A DNA stretch of 64,000 bases from Dryocosmus kuriphilus (taxonomy: Eukaryota; Arthropoda; Insecta; Hymenoptera; Cynipidae). Where the stretch lies: NCBI GenBank assembly GCA_038277395.1, contig CM076189.1:232749918-232813917 (forward strand), written 5' to 3'. A program made the position numbers and the translations under genes. Positions 33,787-43,385 of the stretch are shown here, piece by piece (positions within the stretch are counted from its first letter, which is position 1; each line of letters begins with the position of its first letter). The notes beneath the pieces are model-generated. The model was not told where the DNA came from. It searched no databases and worked only from the letters and a program-made list of their open reading frames with translations.

Positions 33787-33799
33787 ACCCAGGCTTCAT

Positions 33800-34200
33800 C
33801 AATTTACTAGGACTGAATAAATCACGAGTTAGGTTAGGCCTGCTAAAGCACGAGATTTAGTTAGAATCACATGCTAAGGCAGAGATTTTTAAGAAGACAC
33901 AGATCTAGTTCTTTGACACACTCGACTAATCTAGGTACATGCACTTCGCATACATTTGTGTAGCTAGGAATTTGGAAATAACTCTACACACCTCTGAACG
34001 CCATAAAAAAAATATCGCGCTGCACCTACGGCGATTCAATGGCAGCAGCAGCATGCATGCGCCTGCGCTGAAAGCGATAGACGTCATTTACTTTTAGCGA
34101 TATATTCAAAATAAATTTGCGTTAAATTTGCACAATTGCATCTCATCATCAGGACACTATTAGAGTCAACTATAATTTATACTTACCTGACTTCTTAAAA
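33800..34200. other. No gene seen
   Basis: Unassigned DNA between the I-like LINE and family D. Contains a GC-richer ~60 bp near 34010-34080. Confidence 0.45.
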
Positions 34201-36380
34201 TTTTACTCACTCAACAAAGCACTGAATTACACTTCAAAAGCACTGCTGCACTGTTTTTGAACGCAGAAAATTTCTGCTACTTATTGCTACTTATTCAAAA
34301 AGTAACTCAGCACTACTAAACATATTGGTAGAATACCATTACTAATTCATTAAGTAACATAAATCTTACTATTTCATTTAGTAGAATTTATTAGAAGTTA
34401 GTCAGTTATAATGCTACTAATTGCATTAGTCAAATTTCTACTAATTCGGATTTAGAGAGTAAGGATTTTAACAGGGAGGGGGTCAGAGAAATCTTACACT
34501 CATATTAAATTTACATACACTTAATACAGAAAAATCCTTACGTTGGAGGAGGAGAGGGAACGCGGTTTCTAAAATTCCAAAAATGACTATATAATAATTA
34601 ATGGATGATTTTTTTTGAGGACTAACATTAACTTTGGGTTAAATAAATCTAGTTATAAAATTATAAGGATTCCTTATTACTAGAATTGTGGGCATACAGT
34701 TGTATGTAACACATAGTAGACTATGAAAAGATGATCAAAGTTGGGTTTTCCTCAAAACTACCTACCTCCAACGGCTTTAATTTTAAATTTTTGTAGTTTT
34801 GTAGTTCTCGGATAATAAAATAATCTTTTATGTTTATATGTAATCCTGAAAAAAATGAATAAACACATTTCTTAAAGTATAATCAACATTATTATAATTC
34901 ATTCATTGCAGTGCTTTTTTAAAAGAATTTGACGCTGTTTTCAATTTTTTGTTAGTTTTGTAGCTCTGAATTGAAGAAATATTTTTCTTTGATCTGCAAT
35001 CATTAATAATATTTATGATACCATATCTCTAGAAATTTAAAGCGTCCGTAGATTATAATATTATTTCATATGTATATTAGTGCATTCTTTTCAAGATTTT
35101 AGAAGAACTTTTTTTACGAATTTTTTTTTATTTTGAAGCTTTGGATTACTGAAATAACTTTTTTGAACTGTAATCTTTAAGAATGTCAATGAATGTATCC
35201 CCTAAAATATGAAAACTTCTATAAATTATCATTTTAGTTTATTAGTGCGTATTTTTTCAAGAAGTTAATATTCTTCTTCTTTTTTTAGTTTTGAAGTTCT
35301 GAATTAATGAAGGAATTTTTGAAGCGGTCTGCATATATGAGCATCAATAAATTTAACGCGAAAAATATAAAAGTGTTATTTGATTTGATGGTGTTCAGGC
35401 TGTTATGGTTTGATAGTTCACTGGATCAATAATTCTTTTACTGTTAAACCAAAAGTATATTCATAATTATTAAAACTATTATATCTTGTCAGAATAGCTA
35501 AATATATTAACTTACTATGGCATTCTAACAAGGATTCTAAAATTGGAACCTATTCTAACTAATCATAGGTACAATGAGTTTTTTGGTGTGATAGAAAATC
35601 GGTCTGAATAATCTGGGAATATTCATGCGCCTCGTTGACTTTAAGGTGGGAGGAATTATATTAAAAAACCGACTTCTAGTAAATTAAACTGTTTAATGTG
35701 TCAACCCCGTTTATTTCTTTGCTTCGCTAAAGTAGTTTTCTCAATGCAAAATATAATTTTTCATTCGAAGTCAAATTACAATGTCAAATTACAATAATTT
35801 CCGATTACATGTTACCACTATACACTTAGATCCATGTACTCGAAGAAAACTTATATTCTAAATGTTGCAATGTTATAAACAAAATGTTACAAATTTAAAT
35901 AAATAAAAAAATCATTTTTACTTAACTCAAGTTGAAAATTTTCTTATAGTACACATAATTGCTTGCTTTATGGTTTACGAAAACATTATATTTAGACATC
36001 CTGCAAGGTGACACTAGAGTTGATGGTTTATATTCCTTTTCGATCAGCAACTTTTGGAAATACGCTAATGGTATTCTCTATAACAACGAATTCGATTTTT
36101 CGGGTCATTTTAAATTGTAAAAAATTTCACACACTGCTTCGCAATGTTTCTTTGATTTTGCTGGCAATAAGTCGAAACAAATACATAGTTTAAAAAAGGA
36201 TCAATTTTGTTACAGAGCTGTCCAATCGGATCATTTTGATATGCTTTCCGGGTCATCTGCCAGACTAAACAAAATGTCCGCCAGTTTTAGACGCCAATAT
36301 CATAATCTAACAAGTCAAAGGTCAGGAAGTGTGTTTTTTGTTTGGATTCATAATTGCAGTAAAGAAAAACCATGACCCCA
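34200..36380 (+). repeat. Family D interspersed repeat, copy 1
   Basis: Collinear with 58905-60485: AAAGCACTGAATTAC at the left, AAAGTTGGGTTTTCCT(C/T)AAAACTACCTACC inside, and GGTCAGGAAGTGTGTTTTTTGTTTGG at the right in both. Between about 34790 and 35380 are four diverged ~150-180 bp units (TTTTG(T/A)AG-TCT-GA...). Copy 2 has three, accounting for part of its shorter length. No coding frame recognised. Confidence 0.85.
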
Positions 36381-36388
36381 AACTAAAA

Positions 36389-36862
36389 TGAGGGAGTTTA
36401 GCGAGTGGTGGCCGGCGCTCGTGAACTTATCCAAACGGACGCGAAATTCAAAGTCATAATTAAGCAAAGTAAGGTTCTAAAGAAAATTATAAAAAAATAA
36501 GTGGAAAAACTACGGAACGTGGACTGTAATGTAACGAAAAGCTGAACTGCAATGTCGGAAAACATTATTGACGAGAAAAAGAAATATTTTGTAGACAGGT
36601 AGGTTTTAAGCGACGTCAACAAAACATTACATACCTTCAGTCAAAATTTACCTCTCTACAAAATATTCCTTTTTCTTTTTAATAACGCCTTCCAACTTTG
36701 CAGTTCAACTTTTCATTAAATTAAAGTTCACGTTTCATCTTTTTTCCCACTCATTTTTATAGTTTTCTTTAGAACCTTACTTTGCATAATTATGACTTTG
36801 AATTTCATGATCGCTTGGGTAAGTTCACGTAGCGCCTCCTGGTGCTCACTAAACTCCTCCAT
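36389..36862. repeat. ~225 bp inverted repeat with coding-like arms
   Basis: Arms 36389-36615 and 36639-36862 are inverted copies (roughly 75% by eye) sharing AAATTCAAAGTCATAATTA and GCAAAGTAAGGTTCTAAAGAAAA. Read from the right arm on the minus strand, one frame gives EEFSEHQEALRELTQAIMKF and KVIIMQSKVLKKTIK, a charged helix-like stretch. The left arm reads the same sense after one single-base shift, so both may derive from a decayed ORF of an unknown element. Confidence 0.75.
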
Positions 36863-36989
36863 TGTGATATTCCCTGGACCCAATATTTGGCCAGTTTCGA
36901 GAAAGTTCGTGACTACGGGTACTAAAATTTCGGTGGAAATAGCAAGATTTTTTCGCTACCCGCAGACACTTCGTTTGAGAAAAACGGTT

Positions 36990-37405
36990 TTAAAAAAGCA
37001 CGCGTGCTCGAATTTCGCTGCCTGCATTTCTTTCCAGTTTTTTTTCTTTTTATTTATATTTATTTTGTTTAAATTTTATGCATATATTAAAATGAAAACA
37101 TAAATGAAAAATTGTATTTTCAATCAGATATGGAATTTTTGTCATGTGAATAAGTATTTTAAAATGATAATTTTAAAATAAAATTATTTTTAAATATACA
37201 TAAAATTTAAACAAAATGATAAAATTAATAACATTCATAGAAAATTTTGTTTGTGAAAAATAAATATATAATATAATATAATATATAAATAAAAATTTTT
37301 TAAAAATGGAAAAAAGTAGAGGCAGCGAAGACCGAACCCGCAAACTTCCAGCTAGAAACCCGGAGCGCTACCGCCTAAGCTATCCGGCCAGTTGAGGGTT
37401 ATATT
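36990..37405. repeat. Inverted pair of tRNA-like SINE tails
   Basis: The plus-strand segment 36990-37080 (TGCTCGAATTTCGCTGCCTG, then a T/A-rich tail) faces a longer minus-strand copy 37190-37405. The AT-rich tails are mutually inverted (TTTTGTTTAAATTTTATG at 37063; CATAAAATTTAAACAAAA at 37199), giving a foldback centred near 37135. Confidence 0.7.
37321..37398 (-). repeat. tRNA-derived SINE head
   Basis: On the minus strand it has an A-box-like TAGCTTAGGCGGTAGC and B-box-like GGTTCGGTCTT. The T-arm GCGGG-TTCGGTC-TTCGC can pair, but the acceptor ends (GCCGGAT versus GCCTCTA) do not, so this is not a working tRNA gene. The related head at 60521-60592 also shares GGTTGAAAAATATA upstream, so the repeat extends beyond the tRNA part. 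Confidence 0.7.
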
Positions 37406-37564
37406 TTTCAACCTAATGACATACTGCCCAGCCTTCCCTTTGTAAAATATATTGTCTAATCACAAGCAAGTGACAACTGCACTTAACAGGAGATAATTCT
37501 GTTATCAAATTTTGTTATTTAATAACTCATGAAGTATAATGCACGAAATGAGATCATAAAAAGC

Positions 37565-39205
37565 TAATATGAGCTAAATTTAGTCCCCGGATCAAAGAAC
37601 TCGCCCAGCGCTCGAAAACGCGTCAAATATTGTCCAAACGCCCGAGCTTATGGAAATTTTAAATTCGCAAAATTAATTTTCTTTATACCTCGGTCAAAAG
37701 TAGGTATCTCCGGCATCGATTTTAAGGCAGAAAGCCTAAGATTTGTGCATTTGTGGGGTTACATGCACTCCCTTTGTAACAGCGGGAGCAAAAAATTTGA
37801 TTGTGCACTTCGATATATGAGACTGCCTTTTGTTTTTACTTATAACCTGAAAATTGCTTGCTTGGAATTTATCAGTGTTTCTTTTAAGCTTCAAGTGTGT
37901 TTTATTTATAACATAAAAAAAGACATGTTTATAAAATTAAATTTATTTCTTTTAGAAAAGCGTGATTATATTTGGCTTTTTATATGTATTTGATGCCTGC
38001 CCCCGACCAACAGCACTTGCTCCGTTTGTGCTTGCCAATGTCGGGGCAGGCATCAAAAACATACATCGCAAAATTTGCAACACAGAAAAGTAAGTGAAAG
38101 AGAGAGAAGCAGAAAAAAATTCAGAGCTTTGTGAGTGTCCGGAAAAGGCGTTGAAGTGAGGAACAAAAGTTAAACATAACTGCGCAACGGGCTGTCTGCT
38201 GGAACGCGGTTGTATTGTTTATAAAAGTAATTAAGAATGTATTTAGTAAACGTGCTTTCGACTGGCTATAAAGAAAAATAGTATACACCAAACGGGAAAC
38301 AGGTTGAAAGCCCTGAACTTCGCGATATGATGCCGCGTAGTGCAGAAATTTCAAGTATCTGCCCTTATAGTATATAATATACTATTTTTATAAATATAAC
38401 CTTGTAGAGAATGACAAGGCGGAACTTTTTTCTATTTTCATTTTTTTATCCGATGATTAGTTTTAATAATAAAAAATAAATTTTTTTAAAATTCAGCTCG
38501 AATAACTGAAATATTTCTATTGCTTAATAATATTTATTGCAAATTGAGACCGGTCGGTAACCATGTCTTTTTTTAGTTTCGCCGACAAAAAGTATCTAGG
38601 GAAGTTCAAAGTTGAAAAATCTGCTATTGAAGCATTTGTTCCTCACGATTGAAGGAAGATTTTTTAAAACTTTTAGATCGATTCATTGAAAATTAGCGGA
38701 ATTATGTATTTTATAAGAAAACGTGCCATGTAGCCAATTTCGAATCGTTCTAAGATTTGCCAGTATCCGTCGATACTTTTTGTCGGCGAAAATAAAAAAC
38801 ATGGTGAAAGACTGGCTTTAGTTTGCAATTAAATATTATTAATCAATAGGAAACTTTTAGATATTTTATTACTTTTTAGGCATCAGTTAACTATACTTTA
38901 TGTGTATAAGTACCCAGTTTCAAACAATTTCAACAAGATGTATCCTAGTTAGAACGATTTATATCCTAAAATCTTATTCAATTTCGGGATAAAATTCTTT
39001 CAGTTTTTAATTTTTATTATTAAACTAGTCATGGGATAAAAAAACTGCGAATAGAAAAAAGTTCGGTTTTTTCATCCTCTACAAGATTATATTTATAAAA
39101 AATTATTATTACGAATTTAAAATTTCCATAAACTCGGACGTTTGGACAATTCTTTTACGCGTTTTTGAGCGCTGGGCGAGTTCTTCGATTCGGGCAGTCA
39201 AATAA
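37565..39205. mobile_element. Foldback element with a ~700 bp insertion in one arm
   Basis: Left arm 37580-37690 pairs with 39100-39195 (both contain GAACTCGCCCAGCGCTC and TGGAAATTTTAAATTCG). Pairing resumes with 38385-38500 against 38990-39100 and 38510-38640 against 38770-38880 (CCGACAAAAAGTATC versus its complement). The interruption 37690-38385 therefore looks inserted, or was lost from the right arm. No transposase frame is visible. Exact ends and target duplication were not resolved. Confidence 0.75.
37990..38056. repeat. GC-rich 17 bp hairpin
   Basis: TTGATGCCTGCCCCCGAC (37990-38007) pairs with GTCGGGGCAGGCATCAA (38040-38056) with one bulged C. It is conspicuous in AT-rich surroundings and lies within the ~700 bp interruption of the foldback element. 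Confidence 0.9.
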
Positions 39206-39442
39206 TCCAAGAACGTCGGCCATCTTGGCTTGACTCGACACATGACCCCAAATCACGATCGTTATGACCTCAAAAACCGATCATTCATTTCGGTCGATCA
39301 AGATGCTCTTGATATCGGTATCATTCTTGTTACATATCAAAATGATATTAATTTCCGTATTATTTCGAAAATTATTTTTAAATGTGTTGAGTTTGCTTCT
39401 TGCAGAATGTCATCTGATGTATTATCATTGTAATCACTAGTA

Positions 39443-39888
39443 TCACTCCACAATCTTTCTTTTTCCCTTTCGGAAGGTTAGGGGCTTTGAAGCCTCCCCT
39501 GAGAGACATTGCCCCTGGATCCCAGCTTTTCGCCTCTTTTTCCCACCTGGGCAACGCCCTTCGACCCATTTCTCGTTAACGGGAACGTCAATCATTGCGA
39601 TTTCTTTACCTGACAGAGGAACAATATGGTTACGATTCTTTTGGTGTATTTGAACAAAATAGTAACCTCTTTGCAATAAACGAACATAACCATCAGGATC
39701 TATTATAGCCACGATTCTACCGTCGCTTTCTGTTTCTAGTACCGGAATAGGTCCGGTTTCTCGGGTTATTAGATGCTTATCGTTGTGTTTTTCTCCCGTA
39801 TTGTAGAAAATACCATATTCAAAAGGAATAGTCTTACGGGCCCATACAAGCTCGGGTACGGACATTTTAGGCATCTCCGAACTTAATT
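39443..39888 (-). CDS. Uncharacterised spliced gene, last or internal exon (family G, copy 1)
   Basis: A 143-codon frame from Met 39874 to 39443. A strong 3' splice site, TTTATTTCTTTTCACAG, ends at 39889, so the exon starts at 39888, 14 nt before the ATG. An upstream non-coding or coding exon is implied but not found. The core reads TGPIPVLETESDGRIVAIID, then GYVRLLQRGYYFVQIHQKNR and NHIVPL, and is shared with the copy at 54718. The C-terminal ~40 residues are Lys/Arg/Gly-rich (PGGKKRRKAG) and have no counterpart there. A CCAG|GTGGGA word near 39550 could be a donor site ending the exon early. No signal peptide or membrane segment is evident. I do not recognise the family. Confidence 0.5.
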
Positions 39889-39904
39889 CTGTGAAAAGAA
39901 ATAA

Positions 39905-41080
39905 AAGCAGACAAATTTGAATACTTCAAATACTGAATATAAAAATATGGTTTTTTTTTTGTTTTCGAGAAATTGAACGTAAAATAATAATTTTAAAAAA
40001 AGCTTATAATCAGTGAAAAGGGCTTGAAAAGACTGTCGAAAATATAATAGAAAAAAAGGTCCTTCTTGATAAAAATTACCGGAATAAAATAATTAGCCGA
40101 AACAGAATGAACATTTAATTTCTCGAAACGAAAAACGGCATTTTTATATTTGTGGATCTTAAATTAAACATCCTAAGATTTATTATTGAACGTTAAAAAG
40201 TAATATTTGGCTTTTATTTTTGAAGGTCAAGTAATTATTTTTGCAGGAAATTCTTATGGTGAATGAAATTGCATTAAAAATCCTATGGCAATTGTAGAAA
40301 ACAAATTATGTTGATTGATTGAAAAAGAGTTACAATAATCCTTTTGCAAGAAGAAGCTCTATTGATTTATGTTAAAATTAATATAAAAAGCTACTTTTAA
40401 AAAATTTCCCCATTTTAATTTATAACGTGGACGTGATTTTTACTATTTTCAAAGGGTGCAAAGAGAATTTCAAAATTTTCCTTCTCGTCCAGAAAGATAA
40501 TGTTGCGCTTCTTCAAGTTAAACCCAGAAAAACGTATTAAAACTATTTTTTAAATAAATTTTTGGAGAACATCTTTCCCTGCTCATATTTATGAAATGAC
40601 TTACTTGATGAAAAATGTTCTTTTTCCAAAGCTCTTATGTATATTGATATTTTTTATCGAATAAAAAACTATATATACAATATACATACTAACAATTGTT
40701 CATATATTATTTGCACAAATAGAAAAAGAATTGTCATTTTAAAAATTTAGAAACTCTCAGTACCCCGGAACCTGCTATACTAAGTATTTCTGCTGATTAG
40801 TATAAAAAATTTGACTGTAAATTTATAGAAAACTACTTATTATTATTAGAAATGTTCACTGAAACAATCGGTGAACGACTTTGAACTGTATCAATAAGTA
40901 TTTTTCTACTACATTGATACACTTCTACTAGCTTTTACTAACTAAGCCAACATACTGCAGTTGAAAATATAATTACAACTATGTTTTAAGGTGGGCGGGA
41001 GGTTCGCCTAACGACATCCCCTGGCATTCAAGCCATAAGCCCATTGTGCCACTAATTACAACTATACATTGATATCATAT
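39905..41080. other. No gene seen; AT-rich, possible intron of the 39.4 kb gene
   Basis: Lies upstream of the splice acceptor of the minus-strand gene, so part of it may be intron. No exon was identified with confidence. Confidence 0.4.
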
Positions 41081-41084
41081 TACA

Positions 41085-42100
41085 TTATTACATTCTCATC
41101 AGAGAAGGTATTAGATTTATGCAAAATTTGACTTTCGCGGATTTCATGAAATCTCCACGTTTTGAGACCTCCTGAATCCGAAAAAAAGGTTTTTACGACC
41201 GTGTCTGTCTGTCTGTTGGCGTTGTCGTCGTTGTTGTCGTCGTTGTCGTTGTCGTTGTCGCCTGTTCCCACGATAACTTTCGAAGGACTAATCGGATTGG
41301 ATTGCGCTTTGGCACACTACTTTAAGGTCCAAAAAGAAAGGACGAGTTCGTTAACCAGCGGTTTTTGACCAACGGTTATGGTTTTATCCATCAAAAACGG
41401 TTTACACAAAATCAAGAAATTCATTTTCGACTAAACTATGAGAGTTACAAAAAAAACGTAAGAAAGTAAAATTCTTCATCTCAAAAAAATCTACAAATTT
41501 TGTCTAACCGCTTTTCGATAAAATGAACGGTTTTTGTTTTAATCAAGAAAACGCTCTTAAAATTAAAAAACTGTGGTTTTCCGGCAAAATATTCAAGATA
41601 ATAAAAAATAGTAAAGAACAAAGTTGTTCAATTTAAAAAGATCTACAAATTTTGTTTCAACCATTTTTTTGATAAAATGCACGGTTTTTGTTTTAATTGA
41701 TAAAACGTTATTAAAAATTAAAAATTTCAAATTTCCCGCCAAACTATGAAGGATACGGAAAAATAATAAGAAACAAAGTTGTTCACCTCAAAAAGATCTA
41801 CAAATTTGCTCTCTACCATTTTTTTGAGCAGACGCGTATTTTTTGAGTTATTCGTGTAATATGTTATGAAATATAAAGAAAACCACTTTTCAGCAAAACT
41901 ATGCAAGATATGAGAAAATATTAACAAGCAGTTGTTCACCTTGGAAGGAGCTACAAAATTTATTTATAAGACTCATCGTTTTACTTTTAAGAATCGAAAT
42001 CCTCTATTGTGAAAATTTGGAAAATCACTAAAAAACTTTACCAATCTACAATGCGTTTTAAAAAATGTAATTATCGAGCGCGAAGCGCGAGTGTCATGAT
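41085..42100 (+). repeat. Family A interspersed repeat, copy 2
   Basis: Most complete copy. CTACAAATTTTG-type anchors at 41491, 41643, 41799 and 41951 give periods of 152, 156 and 152 bp. Includes the GTTGTC microsatellite at ~41217-41262. Continues into the GC hairpin cluster. Confidence 0.9.
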
Positions 42101-42355
42101 GATAATGTATTCCTTAAGGGCGATAGAGCCTTAAGTAAAATAATTTCTTTTGGAATTTTTAATTTAAAGGTTTATACCATCCAGAAACACCGAGCGCGTA
42201 GCGCGAGGTGAATAATCTATCGAGCGCGAAGCGCGAGTCAAATGTCGAGCGCGAAGCGCGAGTGCCAACAGACGCGCGCCCTAGGCGCGCTCATACTTCG
42301 CGCGAAGCGCGGCGCGTGAAGCGCGGCGCGATGAGAGAATGTGCCCGCGAAGCGG
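42075..42355 (+). repeat. Cluster of GC mini-hairpins (GCGAAGC motif)
   Basis: GCGAAGC occurs at 42081, 42226, 42251, 42302 and 42347, usually within CGAGCGCGAAGCGCGAG. A variant with GTA loop is near 42197, and a GCGCGCC-CTA-GGCGCGC hairpin is at 42274-42290. Family A copies 1 and 3 end in decayed versions (CGAGCGCCAAGCGC at 1174; CGAGCGCGAAGTGCGAG near 52893). Strikingly GC-rich against the AT-rich background. Confidence 0.9.
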
Positions 42356-42359
42356 GCAG

Positions 42360-42850
42360 ATTTTTTTATTTACCAATCGAATTGAAGAAAACCAGTAAGG
42401 TGAAGAGCAGAGTTCCAATTAAGATGTTCATTTCTTTGCGGAAGCAAACTGACTGTTGCGCAATTTGTTAAGTAATTTAACTAATGAATATTATAATGTT
42501 TCATGCGATTATATATACTCTAGTCATTAATTCATTAGTCATTTTAAATTATTCCACTTCCAAATATTGGTAAGGCGAATTAAAGTGATGACGAAATTGT
42601 CTTTTTTTTTATTGCAATATTTGTCAGTATCGTAGTGTTGGAACATATAAAATCTAAAGTATAATTTTTTATCTGAATGTTAATTAGGCAACTGTAAACG
42701 GTTCTTGAAATAATAAATTGAAGTATTTTACTCGTATAAAAAAATGAAGATTAATACACTTAAATTATCGCAGAAACTACATGTCACATTGACCTTCAAC
42801 GAATCAAGGCAGTTCACATTTTTGTCTGATTTGCAATTTACAAAAAAAAA
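42360..42850 (+). repeat. Family A downstream module, forward orientation
   Basis: Matches the reverse complement of 53130-53560: TTTACCAAT...AATTGAA at one end, ATTATAATGTTTCAT, GATTAAAGTG(G/A)TGACGAAAT-type words (here AATTAAAGTGATGACG), TTTCTGCGATAAT on the complementary strand and TCTGATT at the other end. Confidence 0.8.
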
Positions 42851-43134
42851 GTTCGTTAAGTTTTTAAGAGGCCTGGACCTGGGATACCCAGCACAGATAA
42901 TGTCTTTATTGATTCATCTAATTTTTATAAACAAATGAAATAAAAAAATGTACAAATATCCTAATATACAAATCAACAAATTAATACCCTTATATATTTA
43001 AGAAAATTTAATTAAGATTTCAAGCATACTGATATGAAAAAAATGTTATATAAGGTAACCTAGGATGCCTAGTTTTTTTTTGTATCTTTATTAATGTATA
43101 TGGTACCATTTTAATCAGAATTCTGGTTTAAAAA

Positions 43135-43380
43135 ACCGGAGAATTTCTTATATGTTCATACTTAATCAAGAATTTGATATTAAATCAATATATAGTAGTT
43201 TAGTCTATGGTAGGTTCATGTCTGCACTCTGCATATCTTTTAAATAATTAATTTTTAGAAATAAATGGAATCCTAATTCTGTGGGTTAATGGTATGTTTA
43301 TCTATCACTTTATCCTGAAAAATATGCATATGTACACCTTATTTATTATATTTATGCAAAGTTTCATCGAAATCGATAGA
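43135..43380 (+). repeat. Direct repeat flanking the foldback/MITE block, left copy
   Basis: Shares TAGTCTATG(G/T)TAGGTTC(A/G)TGTCTG, ACCTT(A/G)TTTATTAT and TTATG(C/T)AAA with 46490-46745 in the same orientation. Confidence 0.7.
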
Positions 43381-43385
43381 ATTAT

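Larger units (their letters stand above)
29440..33790 (-). mobile_element. I-like LINE, internally deleted and split by mariner
   Basis: On the minus strand: ORF1 (33786-32200), ORF2 start and endonuclease (32190-32079, resuming 30720-30220 after the mariner), EN-RT linker (30169 to about 29860), then directly an RNase H remnant and C-terminal knuckle (29860-29440). The RT domain is missing between the linker and RNase H, so a deletion of well over 1 kb lies near 29855. Endonuclease plus RNase H and the ORF1 type point to the I clade. Confidence 0.75.

Noticed and set aside
37321..37398. Functional tRNA gene
   Set aside because: The T-arm pairs but the acceptor ends do not, and the sequence is repeated with a SINE-like tail.
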